A stretch of 64,000 bases of DNA from Mycobacterium sp. 852002-10029_SCH5224772 (GTDB taxonomy: Bacteria > Actinomycetota > Actinomycetes > Mycobacteriales > Mycobacteriaceae). The stretch lies in the NCBI RefSeq assembly GCF_001667315.1, contig NZ_LZHT01000029.1, forward strand, positions 1 through 64,000, written 5' to 3'. Numbering within the stretch: the stretch's first letter is position 1; each line of letters begins with the position of its first letter. The notes under the pieces are model-generated. The model ran no database searches. It was not told the DNA's origin and saw nothing but the letters and a program-made list of their open reading frames with translations. The translations under genes were made by a program, and so were the position numbers. Below are positions 1 through 10,189 of the stretch, one piece after another.

Positions 1-187
1 GCAGGCCACCGGGATCGCGCGCATAGCTCGCGGTCACCCGGTAGGTCGCCCCGGTCTGACGGGTGCCGATCGCGACCACGTCCACGTCGGCGACCTCGAC
101 GGCCGCGCCGCGCTCACTGAGCGCGGCCGACAACCAGGCCGGGGTCACGTCGCCGGGGTAACGCGGTATCGACAGCACAGCACCCAT
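1..187 (-). CDS. Phosphotransferase-family protein, N-terminal part cut by the window edge
   Basis: Only the first 62 residues are visible; the rest lies outside the window. The protein begins MGAVLSIPRYPGDVTPAWLS and continues into a VVAIGTRQTGATYRV stretch, which looks like the nucleotide-binding loop at the start of the APH/choline-kinase-like fold found in mycobacterial phosphotransferase-family (DUF1679-like) proteins. The ATG at 187 has a good Shine-Dalgarno AGGAGG 10 nt upstream. It lies downstream of irtB on the same strand with an 87-nt gap, so it may be read from the irtAB transcript. Substrate unknown; the catalytic half is not visible. Confidence 0.6.
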   Translation of the reverse strand, partial: MGAVLSIPRYPGDVTPAWLSAALSERGAAVEVADVDVVAIGTRQTGATYRVTASYARDPGGL

Positions 188-274
188 AAGCAGCACGCCT
201 CCTGTACGCAGACAGCTCGGTCCGACTGACAAACTGTAAGGCATACCGCAAGAGTTGCGGTGAACCGCGGTCCG

Positions 275-2020
275 CTAATCGGCCAGAATGCGCCATTCGG
301 CGGCTTCGTGCTGCTGCCGCCAGAATTCGTCGAAACGACCGCCCGCAGCGAGCAATTCGTCAACCGTTCCGTCTTCGGCCACCCGGCCGCCGTCGACGAA
401 CAGGACGCGGTCGGCGTGACTGATGCTGGCCAGTCGGTGCGCGACGATCACCTGCGTGCGCGATTGCGGGTCGGCGGTGAGCGCGTCGACCACGGCGGCC
501 TCGTTCTCGGTGTCCAGAGCGCTGGTCGCCTCGTCTACCAGCAGTATCGGTGCGGGTTTGAGCAAGGCGCGGGCGATGCTGACGCGTTGGCGTTCACCAC
601 CGGAGAGCGCCGAGCCGGCTTCGCCGACGACGCTCTCGGCGCCGTCGGGCAGCCTTTCGACGAGCTCGTCGACGCGGGCGAGCGCCACCGCCCGCGCGAA
701 CCGGTCATCGCCGGCGCCGGGATCTCCCGCGAACACGTTGTCGCGGATCGACCCGTGGAACAGGTAGGGATGCTGGAACACGACGCTGCTCGCCGCGCGC
801 CGGGCTTCGGCGTCCAGCGTCGCGGCGTCGACACCGTCGATCAGCACCCGGCCCCGGGTGGGCTCGTGCAGGCCGGCGATCAGCGCCAGGATGGTGCTCT
901 TGCCGGACCCGGACGGTCCGACGATCGCCGTCGTGCTTCCCGGCTCCAACGAGAAGCTCACCCCGTCGAGCACCAGGTCGGTGGCGCCACCGACAGCTGG
1001 GTAACGGAACACCACGTCGTCGAATTCGATACGCGGGGCCGCGTCGCCCGCCAGCGTCGCGGCGCCCGCGTTCATCAGCGGGGCGGTGAGCACCGAGCGG
1101 ATGTTGTCGAGCGTCGCGCGGGTGCTCTCCAGCGCCGGCCCCAGCTCGCTGATGGTGGTGAACGGCTCGAGGTAGCGCACGATGACGACGATCAGCGCGA
1201 TGGCCTCGGGCACCGACAGCGTTCCGTTCACGGTCAGCGCGGTGGCCGCCCCGGCCAGCAGGATCAGCGCCAGCTGACTGGCGAGGCTGAACAGCAGCTG
1301 ACCCGGCACCTGCATGGACAGCAGGCGCATGGTCGCGCCGTGCTGGGCCGCCAGCGCATCGCCGACCAGGCTCCTGGCCGGTTCCACGCGTCGCGCGGCG
1401 CGCAACGCCTGCTGGGTTCGGGCGAACTCGATGATCCGCTCGGTGAGCGCGCTATTGGCTTCGGCAGCAGTGGAATCGGCGCGACGCGCCAGACGTGCCG
1501 ACGCCCACAGCGCGCCCAGCATCAGGGGCAGGCCGCCCAGGGCGGCGAGGCCCAGCTGCCAGGAGACCGGCACCAGGACCACCGCGATGGCGGCGGGCAG
1601 CAGCACGGCCGAGATCAGCGGTGTGAGCAGGTTGACGACGAGACCGACGAGTTCCGGGCCGGTCGCCGCGATCGCTTGCCGCGCCGTCGCGGTGTGCCCG
1701 GCGGTGAACCAATCCAGCCGCACGCCGGGCAGCCGGTCCGCCACGTCATGCTGGCTGTTGTCCAGCACCGCGAAACCCAGGTTGAATCCGATACGCGCCG
1801 TTGCGGTGTCGATTACCCAGCCGGTCACGGTGGCCGCGGTAAGCCAGCCCAGCCAGACCAGCGCACGCTGCGGCGCATCACTGAACAACGCGCCCACCAA
1901 GGGGACCAAAAGGACGGTGGCCACCGCCCGCACCACCACGGAGATCAGCGCCAGCGCCGTGTAGGCGACGACCCGGTTGCGGCGATCGGCCGGGACCAGA
2001 CTCAACCACGTGCGGATCAT
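275..2020 (-). CDS. irtB: IrtB, ABC half-transporter of the carboxymycobactin importer
   Basis: IrtB pairs with IrtA to form the inner-membrane heterodimer that imports ferri-siderophore. About six membrane helices fill residues 15-290. The ATPase domain follows, with Walker [10 protein letters not shown] near residue 367, signature LSGGERQR near 470 and Walker [13 protein letters not shown] near 490. The ATG at 2020 overlaps the irtA stop as ATGA, so translation is probably coupled. The 581-aa length matches the M. tuberculosis protein (about 579). An upstream in-frame codon would add 19 residues inside irtA and is not needed. Family function is established knowledge; the assignment here rests on motifs and pairing with irtA. 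Confidence 0.95.
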   Translation of the reverse strand: MIRTWLSLVPADRRNRVVAYTALALISVVVRAVATVLLVPLVGALFSDAPQRALVWLGWLTAATVTGWVIDTATARIGFNLGFAVLDNSQHDVADRLPGVRLDWFTAGHTATARQAIAATGPELVGLVVNLLTPLISAVLLPAAIAVVLVPVSWQLGLAALGGLPLMLGALWASARLARRADSTAAEANSALTERIIEFARTQQALRAARRVEPARSLVGDALAAQHGATMRLLSMQVPGQLLFSLASQLALILLAGAATALTVNGTLSVPEAIALIVVIVRYLEPFTTISELGPALESTRATLDNIRSVLTAPLMNAGAATLAGDAAPRIEFDDVVFRYPAVGGATDLVLDGVSFSLEPGSTTAIVGPSGSGKSTILALIAGLHEPTRGRVLIDGVDAATLDAEARRAASSVVFQHPYLFHGSIRDNVFAGDPGAGDDRFARAVALARVDELVERLPDGAESVVGEAGSALSGGERQRVSIARALLKPAPILLVDEATSALDTENEAAVVDALTADPQSRTQVIVAHRLASISHADRVLFVDGGRVAEDGTVDELLAAGGRFDEFWRQQHEAAEWRILAD

Positions 2021-4632
2021 CGGGCACCCTCGCCGGCCGCACCGGCGGACACCTGGTCGCGGCGGCCGCCCTCCCACAGGCGTCGGTACCGGCCGTCGGC
2101 CGCCAGCAACTCGTCGTGGGTGCCGCGTTCCACGATGCGGCCGTGGTCAAGCACGACGATCTGGTGGGCCCGGGTGACGGTGTGCAATCGGTGGGCGATC
2201 ACCAGCACGGTGCGGTCCTGCGTCAAACGGTTGAGCGCTTGCTGCACAAGGTATTCCGATTCCGGGTCGGCGAACGCGGTGGCCTCGTCCAGGATGAGAA
2301 CCCCCGTGTCGGCCAGGATCGCGCGGGCGATGGTGAGCCGTTGGCGTTCGCCGCCCGACAGCCCGCTTCCGGCGCCCAGCATGGTGTCGTAGCCGTCCGG
2401 CAGTCGCATGATGCGGTCGTGGATCTGGGCCTCGCGCGCCGCGTGTTCGATTTGCGCGGGGGTGGCATCGGGGACGGCGAGCGCGATGTTTTCCGCCACG
2501 GTGCCGTGCACCAATTGCGTTTCCTGCAGCACGAATCCCACTTGGGCGTAGAGCTGGTCGGCGGTCATCGACCGAATGTCCTGTCCCCCAACGTGTATCG
2601 AGCCCTGATCGACGTCGTGGAACCGGGCCAGCAGGGCGGCCAGTGTCGACTTGCCGGATCCCGACGGGCCGACCAACGCGGTGACCGTGCCTGGCCGCAA
2701 GGTCAGCGACACGTCGTGGATAACCGGAACGCCGGAGCGGTAGCCGAAACCGACGTTGTCGAACACCACCGCCCTCGACGACTCCGCGTTGGGTTCGTCG
2801 TGGTCGCGCACGTCGAGTTCGGGTTCGTCGAGCGTGTTCTGCAGGCGCCGCGCGGCCAACATGCCGGCGCGGATGCCGCCGAGGCCGTAGGCGATGCCGA
2901 GCAGGCGTGCGCCGAAGGTGGTGCCCAGCAACAGGAACGGCAGCAGGTTCACCGGATCCATCCGGTCCCCGACGACGAGCAGGGTGCCGGTGGCCGCGAT
3001 GAGCCACAGGAACGTCGAAGGACGGGTGACAAGGTCCATGAAGGTCTTCTTGCCGGCCAGCGGGCGCTGCCAGGCGACCAGGAAACCGACGTATTCGTCC
3101 AGGCGGCGCCGGAAGGTGGATGCGGCGGCCCCGCCGAAGACGCGAATCACCGGCTGGCCTTCCAGGTACGCGCCGGCCTCGCCGCTCATCGTCTCGGCCC
3201 AGCGCTGCGACTGCGGGATGCGCGGGCCCGACTGAATCGTGAGTGACGACGTCAGCACCAGGTAAACCAGGACGGGCGCGAACAACACCAACGCCACCCG
3301 CCAGTCGACAACGAACAGATACACCAGCACCGCAACCGGCGCGACGGCCGCAGCGACCGCGTCCGGGATGGCGTGGGTGACCAGGTAGTGCAGAGACAGC
3401 GTGTCGTCTTGCAGGAGTTGCTTGATCGAACCCGACCCGCGTGCGGTGAACCAGCCCAGCGGTAGCCGAGACAGCTTGCGCAACAACCCGGAACGTAAAT
3501 CACGGGCGAAGCGCGCGTCGACCACATGGAGCCAGAGTGTGAGGGCGGCACCGAGCAACGCCCCCAGGCCCAGTAGCGACACCGCGGCGATGCCGATGTT
3601 CCACAGCCGGGAGGCGGGCGCCCCGGATACCAGCAGCCGGGCCAGCTCGACCAGCAGCACGAACGGCGCCAGCTGCACCAGCGTGATCACCGCCTGCAAT
3701 ACGCCCGACAGGATCAGCGCCGAGCGCAGCGGCGCGAGCAGTCGGCCGGCGCCCTGGGCACGCCAGTTTCCGCGAGACACCGGGGCGGGCGGCGCGTCGG
3801 ATACCTGTTGAACAGACTCCAGCTGCGCCGCAACGTCTTCCGCGGAGACGGTGGGCGCGACGCTGTCGGATCCCTCGGGCTCGTCACCGCGGCGGGTGCC
3901 CATCGCGCGCCCGGCGCTCCAGTAGGCCTGGGCGTGCACCTCGGATTTGGGAAAGCCGAACTCGTCGCGCAGCCGCGTTCGCACCTGCTTGAGCGTCGTG
4001 GCCTCCGGGGTCGCCCACGCATACCAGTCAGACCAGTCCCGGCTCTCGATCGCGGCGGCAAGGGACTTCTCGTCCTGGCGGGCAACCCAGTGCAACCGCA
4101 GCCGCGGATGCTGCGCGATCGGGATCAACGTGTCGTTGTCGTCGTGCTTTTCGAGGTACATCTCGATCGGGACGTCGTCGGGGACGACGCCGATGATCCC
4201 GTTCATTCCCGGGATGGACGCCGAGTCACCGATGAGCAGATATCCGGCGGGCTGCTCGTCGGGCACGTCGAATCGCGATGAGCCCATGAGCGCCATCACC
4301 GCGATGGTGGCTCCGGGCTGTACGGTGCGCGCCCATGACGACGCCGGGCCGGCGGGATCGTGCAGCACGATGTCGACCGCGAAGCGTCCGGTCGCAACGT
4401 CTGCCTCCGAAATCGTGTACGCGCGCTGAAATTCCGTCTTCGAGCCGTCCGGGTCCGGGAACCAGAACCGCAGCCATGCGGCCGGTTCGGCATCCACATC
4501 TTCGAAGAGCGTGGGCGACGTCATGCGTACCCGCACGAAGTGCGGTGCGATCCGGACGGTTTCGATCACCGTGGCGTTGTGGTCGCGCGCGCCGAAGCTG
4601 CGCAACATCACGCCGGAGAATCCGCGCGCCAT
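2017..4632 (-). CDS. irtA: IrtA, siderophore-interacting/ABC fusion of the carboxymycobactin importer
   Basis: IrtA combines a cytoplasmic FAD-binding siderophore-interaction domain (about residues 1-240, with [14 protein letters not shown] as nucleotide-binding loop), which reduces ferric siderophore, with a membrane domain (about 300-570) and an ABC ATPase (Walker [10 protein letters not shown] near 655, signature LSGGERQR near 757, Walker [13 protein letters not shown]). At 871 aa it is close to the 859 aa of the M. tuberculosis protein. irtB overlaps its stop. A candidate IdeR operator lies 155 nt upstream (4788-4806), consistent with iron repression. In H37Rv the acyl-mycobactin genes mbtK-N lie just upstream; here they are absent and a DCC-family gene is divergent. 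Confidence 0.95.
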   Translation of the reverse strand: MARGFSGVMLRSFGARDHNATVIETVRIAPHFVRVRMTSPTLFEDVDAEPAAWLRFWFPDPDGSKTEFQRAYTISEADVATGRFAVDIVLHDPAGPASSWARTVQPGATIAVMALMGSSRFDVPDEQPAGYLLIGDSASIPGMNGIIGVVPDDVPIEMYLEKHDDNDTLIPIAQHPRLRLHWVARQDEKSLAAAIESRDWSDWYAWATPEATTLKQVRTRLRDEFGFPKSEVHAQAYWSAGRAMGTRRGDEPEGSDSVAPTVSAEDVAAQLESVQQVSDAPPAPVSRGNWRAQGAGRLLAPLRSALILSGVLQAVITLVQLAPFVLLVELARLLVSGAPASRLWNIGIAAVSLLGLGALLGAALTLWLHVVDARFARDLRSGLLRKLSRLPLGWFTARGSGSIKQLLQDDTLSLHYLVTHAIPDAVAAAVAPVAVLVYLFVVDWRVALVLFAPVLVYLVLTSSLTIQSGPRIPQSQRWAETMSGEAGAYLEGQPVIRVFGGAAASTFRRRLDEYVGFLVAWQRPLAGKKTFMDLVTRPSTFLWLIAATGTLLVVGDRMDPVNLLPFLLLGTTFGARLLGIAYGLGGIRAGMLAARRLQNTLDEPELDVRDHDEPNAESSRAVVFDNVGFGYRSGVPVIHDVSLTLRPGTVTALVGPSGSGKSTLAALLARFHDVDQGSIHVGGQDIRSMTADQLYAQVGFVLQETQLVHGTVAENIALAVPDATPAQIEHAAREAQIHDRIMRLPDGYDTMLGAGSGLSGGERQRLTIARAILADTGVLILDEATAFADPESEYLVQQALNRLTQDRTVLVIAHRLHTVTRAHQIVVLDHGRIVERGTHDELLAADGRYRRLWEGGRRDQVSAGAAGEGAR

Positions 4633-4787
4633 TAGCGGTCCTTTCTCGCGGCGCAGCCCCGGATCGGTGCGGCCGCCAAGGACCGCTCAAGCGCTGAAAT
4701 CGACACCTGCCACAACCCCATCTGGGCGGCACCCCGCCGCTAATCACCGGCCAGCCGGTCACGACTTGGTACGTTACCCCCACAAAC

Positions 4788-4806
4788 TAAGGGTTGCCTT
4801 ACCATA
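4788..4806. promoter_or_regulatory. Candidate IdeR iron box between irtA and the DCC gene
   Basis: TAAGGGTTGCCTTACCATA matches the IdeR consensus TTAGGTTAGGCTAACCTAA at 12 of 19 positions, keeping AGG, the central CT and ACC. It lies in the divergent promoter region, 155 nt upstream of irtA and 52 nt upstream of the plus-strand gene. irtA is iron-repressed through IdeR in M. tuberculosis, so a site is expected here, but the match is imperfect. Confidence 0.5.
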
Positions 4807-4857
4807 GGTCAACTCGGTGCCTGTCCAGAGTTCGCGCCCGTCAGTAGCCTGGGAGAT

Positions 4858-5283
4858 ATGAGCGGTGAATCGGCGGCACCCGTCCTGCTTTACGACGGGG
4901 TGTGCGGCGTGTGCAACCACTCGGTGCGCACGATCCTTCGTGCCGACCCCACCGGCCCCCTGCGCTTCGCAGCGCTGGAGAGTGTCTTCGCCAAGGTCAT
5001 CGTCGAGCGGCACCCGGAGATCGGCGGCGTCGACTCGGTGGTGTTTGTCGATGACCCGGGCGGGCCGTCGGAACGGGTGGCGGTCCGATCCGCGGCCGTG
5101 CTGCGCGTGGCGGATTACCTTGGCGGACCGTGGCGGCTGCTCAAGGTCGCCGGCGTCATCCCGGCTCCGCTGCGCGACTGGCTCTACGACCGGTTCGCCG
5201 CGATCCGCTATCGGGTGTTCGGCAAGTACGACAGCTGTCCGCTGCCGCCGCCGGAGGTGCGCGCCCGCTTCGTCGAGGACTGA
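4858..5283 (+). CDS. DCC-family (DUF393) thiol-disulfide oxidoreductase-like protein
   Basis: This 141-aa protein carries the family hallmark LLYDGVCGVCNHSVR at residues 10-24, with a CxxC pair in a thioredoxin-like setting, and ends in the typical YRVFGKYDSCPLPP segment. No signal peptide or clear membrane helix, so probably cytoplasmic. Substrate is not known for the family. The ATG follows TAGCCT (4845-4850) by 7 nt, suggesting a leaderless transcript, although GGGAGA just before it could serve as a ribosome site. It is divergent from irtA and shares the candidate IdeR box, so iron control is possible but inferred. Confidence 0.8.
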   Translation: MSGESAAPVLLYDGVCGVCNHSVRTILRADPTGPLRFAALESVFAKVIVERHPEIGGVDSVVFVDDPGGPSERVAVRSAAVLRVADYLGGPWRLLKVAGVIPAPLRDWLYDRFAAIRYRVFGKYDSCPLPPPEVRARFVED

Positions 5284-5299
5284 CGGGCGTTGAAATCAG

Positions 5300-5383
5300 T
5301 GCGGGCGGAGGGACTCGAACCCTCACGCTCTCTCGAGCACCGGCACCTAAAGCCGGCATGTCTGCCAATTCCATCACGCCCGC
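5300..5383 (-). tRNA. tRNA-Leu (anticodon UAG)
   Basis: The reverse strand folds as a class II tRNA: a 7-bp acceptor stem (GCGGGCG with CGCCCGC), anticodon stem CCGGC/GCCGG enclosing loop TTTAGGT with anticodon TAG, a long variable arm, and a T-loop GGTTCGAGTCC. The discriminator base is A and CCA is not encoded. The anticodon reads CUA and, by wobble, other CUN leucine codons. Confidence 0.95.
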
Positions 5384-5461
5384 TGCGTGGCGATCGTATC
5401 GCTTGCGACATCGCCAACTTGTTGGCGACGGGCGCTCGTTGACGAGCGGTACGGTCAAGGG

Positions 5462-5842
5462 GTGTCCACTACACACCGTCGCAGACCCGCGCTGATCGCG
5501 CTGGTGATCGTCGCGGCGTGCGGCTGCCTGGCCCTGGGCTGGTGGCAGTGGACCAGGTTCCAATCCGTCTCCGGCTCGTTTCAGAACCTCGGCTATGCGT
5601 TGCAGTGGCCGCTGTTCGCGTGGTTCTGCGTGTACGCGTACCGCAAATTCGTCCGCTATGAAGAGGAACCGCCCCAGCCGCGCAGCACCGGTTCGATGAC
5701 GGAGATCCCCACCGGGCTGCTGCCCGAACGACCCAAGCCCACACCGCAGGCACCCGATGACCCGGCGCTGCGGGAGTACAACAACTACCTGGCCGAGCTC
5801 GCCGCGCAAGATGCCGAAAAGCAGAAGAGGACAACCGCATGA
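5462..5842 (+). CDS. lprD: LprD-like small membrane protein
   Basis: A 126-aa protein orthologous by recalled sequence to M. tuberculosis Rv1343c (LprD). The N-terminus has a hydrophobic segment ALIALVIVAACGCLALGWW containing a possible lipobox (VAAC), then a second hydrophobic stretch with the conserved NLGYALQWPLFAWF, and a polar Pro-rich C-terminus. The GTG at 5462 follows TACGGT by 6 nt, a leaderless arrangement; upstream extension would run toward the tRNA gene. Its stop overlaps the next ATG (ATGA), so the two are translationally coupled. Whether it is really lipidated is uncertain. Function unknown. Confidence 0.8.
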   Translation: MSTTHRRRPALIALVIVAACGCLALGWWQWTRFQSVSGSFQNLGYALQWPLFAWFCVYAYRKFVRYEEEPPQPRSTGSMTEIPTGLLPERPKPTPQAPDDPALREYNNYLAELAAQDAEKQKRTTA

Positions 5843-6189
5843 CCACACCGGAGACGCCCAGAGGATCGGTGCCCGCCCTGCCCGCCGACAAGATCCGCAC
5901 CGCCTTGCTCGGCTACCGGATCATGGCGTGGACGACGGGTCTGTGGCTCATCGCGCTGTGCTACGAGATCGTCTCCCACCTGGTCTTCGACCATGAGATC
6001 CGGTGGATCGAAGTGGTCCACGGCTGGGTGTATTTCATCTACGTGTTGACCGCGTTCAACCTGGCGGTCAAGGTGCGCTGGCCGATCGGCAAGACGATCG
6101 GCGTGCTGCTGTCCGGCACGATTCCGCTGCTCGGCATCATCGTCGAACACTTCCAAACGCGGGACGTCAAAGCCCAATTCGGCTTGTAA
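5839..6189 (+). CDS. DUF3817 integral membrane protein (Rv1342c-like)
   Basis: This 116-aa protein has three hydrophobic segments: around residues 28-50 (MAWTTGLWLIALCYEIV), around 62-78 (VHGWVYFIYVLTAFNLAV) and around 86-105 (IGVLLSGTIPLLGIIVEH). The conserved HGW and P-I-G spacing are typical of DUF3817 proteins. It overlaps lprD by 4 nt and probably forms a two-gene unit with it. The 170 nt that follow, up to the convergent rdgB, show no gene or clear terminator. No biochemical function is known. Confidence 0.85.
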   Translation: MTTPETPRGSVPALPADKIRTALLGYRIMAWTTGLWLIALCYEIVSHLVFDHEIRWIEVVHGWVYFIYVLTAFNLAVKVRWPIGKTIGVLLSGTIPLLGIIVEHFQTRDVKAQFGL

Positions 6190-6359
6190 GCCACATCCGC
6201 CACACGCGTCTCTCCCGGGGACGACAACCGCAATGCCCACCTTCGCGCGACAACGCGAGCGGGGTCGCCAACAGTCGCTGTGAGGCGGGCACTTCGCCCA
6301 TCACCCCGCGCCGCGACTGGTGTGACAACTGTTGCCAATGCGTCGCGAGGTACCGGGGT

Positions 6360-6977
6360 TCAGCCCTCGGACCGGGCCAGGGCTTCGAGCGCCGGCAACA
6401 GCAGCCGCAGCGCGCGCCCGCGATGCGAGACGGCGTCCTTGTCCGCCGGGCTGAGCTCGGCGGCCGTGCGGTCTTGCCCGCTGGGCACGAAGACCGGGTC
6501 GTAGCCGAAGCCACCGTCGCCGCGGGGTTCGCGGGCGATGCTGCCGGGCCACTCGCCCCGGACGACGACCTCACCGGAAGCCGACACCAGTGCGCACGCG
6601 GACACGAAGGCCGCACCGCGCCGCTCGTCGGGCACGTCGCGCAATTGCGCCAACAGCAACGCGGTGTTGCCGGCGTCGTCGCCGTGGCTACCCGACCAGC
6701 GCGCCGACAGCACACCGGGCATGCCGTTGAGCGCGGCCACCTCCAGCCCGGAATCGTCTGCCACGCTTGGCAATCCGCTCGCGGTGAATGCGTCACGCGC
6801 CTTGGCCAACGCGTTCTCCTCGAACACCGCGCCCGTCTCCGGCCCCTCCTCGAACGGGGCCACATCGTCGAGCGACACCAACGTCAATCCCGTCAGGCCG
6901 GCGGCATCGAGCACCCGGCGCAACTCGGCCAGCTTCTTCGGGTTGCGGCTGGCGACCAACAGGCGCGTGCGCGTCAG
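6360..6977 (-). CDS. rdgB: RdgB/HAM1 non-canonical purine NTP pyrophosphatase
   Basis: Hydrolyses dITP, dHAPTP and XTP to monophosphates, keeping modified purines out of DNA. The core [14 protein letters not shown] at the N-terminus, [23 protein letters not shown] in the middle and GGFGYDPVF are diagnostic. The start is problematic: no ATG or GTG precedes the first beta strand in frame. The best candidate is CTG at 6977, which overlaps the rphA stop (CTGA); a TTG at 6959 would remove part of the strand. With CTG the protein is 205 aa (M. tuberculosis 204). Coupled to rphA. Confidence 0.85.
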   Translation of the reverse strand: MTRTRLLVASRNPKKLAELRRVLDAAGLTGLTLVSLDDVAPFEEGPETGAVFEENALAKARDAFTASGLPSVADDSGLEVAALNGMPGVLSARWSGSHGDDAGNTALLLAQLRDVPDERRGAAFVSACALVSASGEVVVRGEWPGSIAREPRGDGGFGYDPVFVPSGQDRTAAELSPADKDAVSHRGRALRLLLPALEALARSEG

Positions 6978-7753
6978 CTGCCGAACGCTTTCGGCGCCCG
7001 AGCCCCCTCGGGGAGCGCACCGGGGTACGGGAGTTGCAGCGCCTCGCGCTGGGCGGCGAACAACTTGTCGCAGGCGGCCAGCGCCACGTCGAGCAGTTTG
7101 TCCAAGGTCGAACGCGGGAAGGTCGCCCCCTCGCCGGTTCCCTGAACCTCGACGAGGGTCCCGGTGTCGGTGGCGACGACGTTCATGTCCACCTCGGCGC
7201 GGGCGTCCTCCTCGTAGGGCAGGTCCACCCGGACCCTGCCGTCGACCACGCCGACGCTGACCGCCGCGATGGCGCACGACAACGGCCGGGGATCCGACAG
7301 CTTCCCCGCCGCCCCGAGATAGGTCACCGCATCGGTCAGCGCCACGAACGCGCCCGTGATGGCCGCGGTGCGGGTGCCGCCGTCGGCCTGCAGGACGTCA
7401 CAATCGACGGCAATTGTGTTCTCCCCCAACGCCGCAAGGTCGATGCACGCCCGCAGCGATCGCCCGATCAGCCGGCTGATCTCCTGGGTGCGCCCCGACA
7501 GCCGGCCCTTCACCGATTCGCGGTCCGAGCGCGTGTGGGTCGCCGACGGCAACATCGCGTACTCCGCGGTCAGCCAACCCAGCCCCGAGCCCTTGCGCCA
7601 GCGCGGCACGCCCTCGGTCACGCTGGCGGTGCACATGACCTTGGTGTGGCCGAATTCGATCAGGACCGAACCGGCGGGGTGGTCGGTGAAACCGCGGGTG
7701 ATGACCACGGGCCGAAGCTCGTCGTCAAGGCGGCCGTCTTCTCGTCTCGTCAC
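6974..7753 (-). CDS. rphA: Ribonuclease PH
   Basis: Phosphorolytic 3'-to-5' exoribonuclease that trims tRNA precursors. The conserved blocks [42 protein letters not shown] and [19 protein letters not shown] are all present. GTG at 7753 gives 259 aa, the same length as in M. tuberculosis, and lies 7 nt after TAGTGT (7761-7766), so a leaderless transcript is likely. The stop overlaps the presumed rdgB start. Genes from here to rdgB form a small nucleic-acid maintenance unit. Confidence 0.95.
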   Translation of the reverse strand: MTRREDGRLDDELRPVVITRGFTDHPAGSVLIEFGHTKVMCTASVTEGVPRWRKGSGLGWLTAEYAMLPSATHTRSDRESVKGRLSGRTQEISRLIGRSLRACIDLAALGENTIAVDCDVLQADGGTRTAAITGAFVALTDAVTYLGAAGKLSDPRPLSCAIAAVSVGVVDGRVRVDLPYEEDARAEVDMNVVATDTGTLVEVQGTGEGATFPRSTLDKLLDVALAACDKLFAAQREALQLPYPGALPEGARAPKAFGS

Positions 7754-7787
7754 CCGAGCAACACTAGCCAACCCTAACGGGGTGCGC

Positions 7788-8615
7788 TCAGACCCTCTCG
7801 GAGCGGCAGATATCGAACGTCTCACCGCACACGACCGCGTGCACGGGACCATCGAACTCGGCCTTGGCCTCGCTGATCACGTCCTCGCGGGAGGTCCACG
7901 GCGGAATGTGCGTCAGCAGCAATTCGCGAACCCCGGCCTCGGCCGCGGCCCGGCCGGCTTCGGTCCCCGAGAGATGCAGCGCGGGCGGCCGGTCCGCCGC
8001 GTGCGTCCAAGAGGCCTCGCAGAGAAACACATCGGCATCGCTGGCCAACTCGACGAGCTGATCGCAGACGCCGGTGTCACCGCTATAAACGAACGACGCG
8101 CCGGACGGGTCGGTGATCCGCAAGCCGTAGGACTCGGTCGGATGAGCCACCACCCGCGGCGTCACGGTCAGCGCCCCGATCGTCACCGGCTCACCGTCGG
8201 CCCAGTGGCGAACGTCGAAGATGTCGGAGCAATCGTCGATCTCGCCGCCGTAGGGTGACGACGCCGCGCCCAACCGCGACCACGTGTCGCCCGGGCCGTA
8301 GAGCAACGCCTTACCGATCGGGCGCGCCGGATGATAGCGCCGCCATACGAACAGCCCGGGCAAATCCAGACAATGGTCGGCGTGCAGATGCGACAAGAGC
8401 ACGTGCACGGAGCCGGGATCGGCGTAACGTTGCAGCGCGCCGAGAACGCCCCCGCCGAAGTCGATGACCAGTGGCGGAGTGTCCGGTGCCCGGAGCAGAT
8501 AACCCGACGCGGGCGAGTCCGGACCCACCACGCTGCCCGAGCAGCCGAGCACGGTTATTCGCACGGACACCACTGTGCCATGCCCGATGGGACCGTGACG
8601 AAAACATCGCCGCAT
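7788..8615 (-). CDS. Metallo-beta-lactamase-fold cyclic nucleotide phosphodiesterase (Rv1339-like)
   Basis: This 275-aa protein has the metal-binding motif HLHADH, a downstream SGDTG and a late HIPPW histidine, all typical of the MBL phosphodiesterase/RNase Z superfamily. The M. tuberculosis ortholog Rv1339 has been shown to hydrolyse cAMP. Start choice: the ATG at 8615 gives the annotated Rv1339 length, but GTG at 8570 (VSVRITVLG) sits right at the first beta strand and is a real alternative; neither has a strong ribosome site. It is 27 nt downstream of murI and may be cotranscribed with it. A cAMP-making enzyme is encoded 18 kb away (26847-28472). Confidence 0.85.
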   Translation of the reverse strand: MRRCFRHGPIGHGTVVSVRITVLGCSGSVVGPDSPASGYLLRAPDTPPLVIDFGGGVLGALQRYADPGSVHVLLSHLHADHCLDLPGLFVWRRYHPARPIGKALLYGPGDTWSRLGAASSPYGGEIDDCSDIFDVRHWADGEPVTIGALTVTPRVVAHPTESYGLRITDPSGASFVYSGDTGVCDQLVELASDADVFLCEASWTHAADRPPALHLSGTEAGRAAAEAGVRELLLTHIPPWTSREDVISEAKAEFDGPVHAVVCGETFDICRSERV

Positions 8616-8642
8616 TGGTGTGACGAGAATCTCGCCCGGCCG

Positions 8643-9458
8643 TCAATCACTGCGCACCCGTTGAACGGGCTGGACTCCGGACACGGCGGGACCCAGGAAT
8701 CGCGCCGCCAATGTGGTGAATGCGTCGGGGTCCCCGGTGGCTTCAAAGACCCGGGTCGCGGGCGCCGCATCGTGGGGGCGAAGCAAGTCCCGTTCGGTGA
8801 GCACCCGAAGCACTTCCTTGGCGGTTTCCTCCGCACTGGACACCAGCGTCACGTGCTCACCCATCGCCAATTGGATGAGGCCCGACAACAACGGGTAGTG
8901 CGTGCACCCGAGCACGAGGGTGTCGACCTGCGCGCGCTGCAGCGGCTCCAGGTATCCCTCGGCGAGTCCGAGCACCTGACGCCCACTGGTCACGCCGCGT
9001 TCGACGAAGTCGACGAACCGCGGGCAGGCCACCGCGGTGATCTCGGTGTCGCGGGCGGCGGCGAACGCGTCCTGGTAGGCGTGCGAGTTGATGGTCGCCT
9101 GGGTGCCGATGACGCCGATGCGTCCGTTGCGCGTGGTGGCGACCGCGCGACGCACCGCGGGCAGGATCACCTCGACCACGGGCACGCCGTAGCGTTCGCG
9201 AGCGTCGCGCAGGCAGGCCGCGGATGCCGTGTTGCAGGCGATGACCAACGCCTTGACGCCCCGGCCGACGAGGTCGTCCCCGATGGCCAACGCGTGGGCA
9301 CGGACCTCGGGGATGGTCAGCGGGCCGTAGGGCCCGTGGGCGGTGTCGCCGACGTAGACGATGTCCTCGTCGGGCAGCTGGTCGATGATCGCCCGCGCGA
9401 CGGTAAGTCCCCCGACACCGGAGTCGAAGACCCCGACGGGCGCCAGCGGTGAGCTCAT
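8643..9458 (-). CDS. murI: Glutamate racemase
   Basis: Makes D-glutamate for peptidoglycan. It has the PLP-independent two-cysteine arrangement: C75 in ACNTAS and C185 in GCTHYPLL, plus the N-terminal [10 protein letters not shown] and the DTAHGPYG loop. Length 271 aa matches M. tuberculosis MurI. The ATG overlaps the rhomboid stop (ATGA), so the two are translationally coupled. Confidence 0.97.
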   Translation of the reverse strand: MSSPLAPVGVFDSGVGGLTVARAIIDQLPDEDIVYVGDTAHGPYGPLTIPEVRAHALAIGDDLVGRGVKALVIACNTASAACLRDARERYGVPVVEVILPAVRRAVATTRNGRIGVIGTQATINSHAYQDAFAAARDTEITAVACPRFVDFVERGVTSGRQVLGLAEGYLEPLQRAQVDTLVLGCTHYPLLSGLIQLAMGEHVTLVSSAEETAKEVLRVLTERDLLRPHDAAPATRVFEATGDPDAFTTLAARFLGPAVSGVQPVQRVRSD

Positions 9459-10126
9459 GTCTTGGGGCGCGGCGACGCGGCGCCGGCCGTCCTTCCCGCC
9501 CGGGCCTTACGTTCCGGCGCGGACAACAGATAGGCGGCCACGACGCCGGCGACCGCTCCGCACAGGTGTCCCTGCCAGGACACGCCACCGCAGAGGCCGA
9601 GCACCGGCATGGCGCCGAGCAGTACGCCGCCGTAGGCGAACATCACGACCAGCCCGATGATGATGTTGGACACCCGGCGGACGAATATCCCGAACACCAG
9701 CAAGAAGGCCAGCCAGCCGAAAATCAGGCCGGAAGCCCCGATGTGGTCGGTGGGGCCGCAGCTGCTGCCGACGTCGCCGATGAGCCAGGTTCCGAAGCCG
9801 CCCAGGATCCACACGATCGCGGTCGCCCAGACGAACCGGGACAGCCCCGCCAGCGTCATGAGGAATCCCAGGACAAGCAGGGGCACGGTGTTGGCCATCA
9901 GGTGTTCCCAGCCCGCGTGCAACAGCGGGGCGAAGACGATGCCCCACAGGCCGTCGACCTCCAGCGGGCGAATGCCGTTGGCGTCCAGCGAATGCCGGGT
10001 CATCTGGTCGATCAGCTCGACGAGGTAGAGCAACACGACGAAGGTGAGGATCGTGGCGGCGCCCACCATCGGAGTGGACCGCTTCTTCACCTGGGCGACC
10101 GGCACCCTCGGAGCGGTCTTACCCAT
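9455..10126 (-). CDS. Rhomboid-family intramembrane serine protease (Rv1337-like)
   Basis: A 223-aa protein with about six membrane helices. The catalytic dyad is visible as S132 in GASG and H186 in SWQGHLCGA; the HxxxN of helix 2 appears as HLMAN (H75/N79). The start ATG has GGAAGGG 6 nt upstream. It overlaps murI downstream. In H37Rv the upstream neighbours are cysM, cysO and mec; here the next gene upstream is the DmpA-type peptidase, 63 nt away. Natural substrates are unknown. Confidence 0.93.
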   Translation of the reverse strand: MGKTAPRVPVAQVKKRSTPMVGAATILTFVVLLYLVELIDQMTRHSLDANGIRPLEVDGLWGIVFAPLLHAGWEHLMANTVPLLVLGFLMTLAGLSRFVWATAIVWILGGFGTWLIGDVGSSCGPTDHIGASGLIFGWLAFLLVFGIFVRRVSNIIIGLVVMFAYGGVLLGAMPVLGLCGGVSWQGHLCGAVAGVVAAYLLSAPERKARAGRTAGAASPRPKT

Positions 10127-10189
10127 GGCTGCCCTTCCAGCGCGTTTCCAGCATCCTCAAGGCTACCGGCGCGGCGCTCGGCGGATTTC

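Noticed and set aside
260-2392. Very long open frame antisense to irtB/irtA
   Set aside because: High-GC antisense shadow: Arg/Gly/Gln-rich product without domains, opposite two clear ABC transporter genes.
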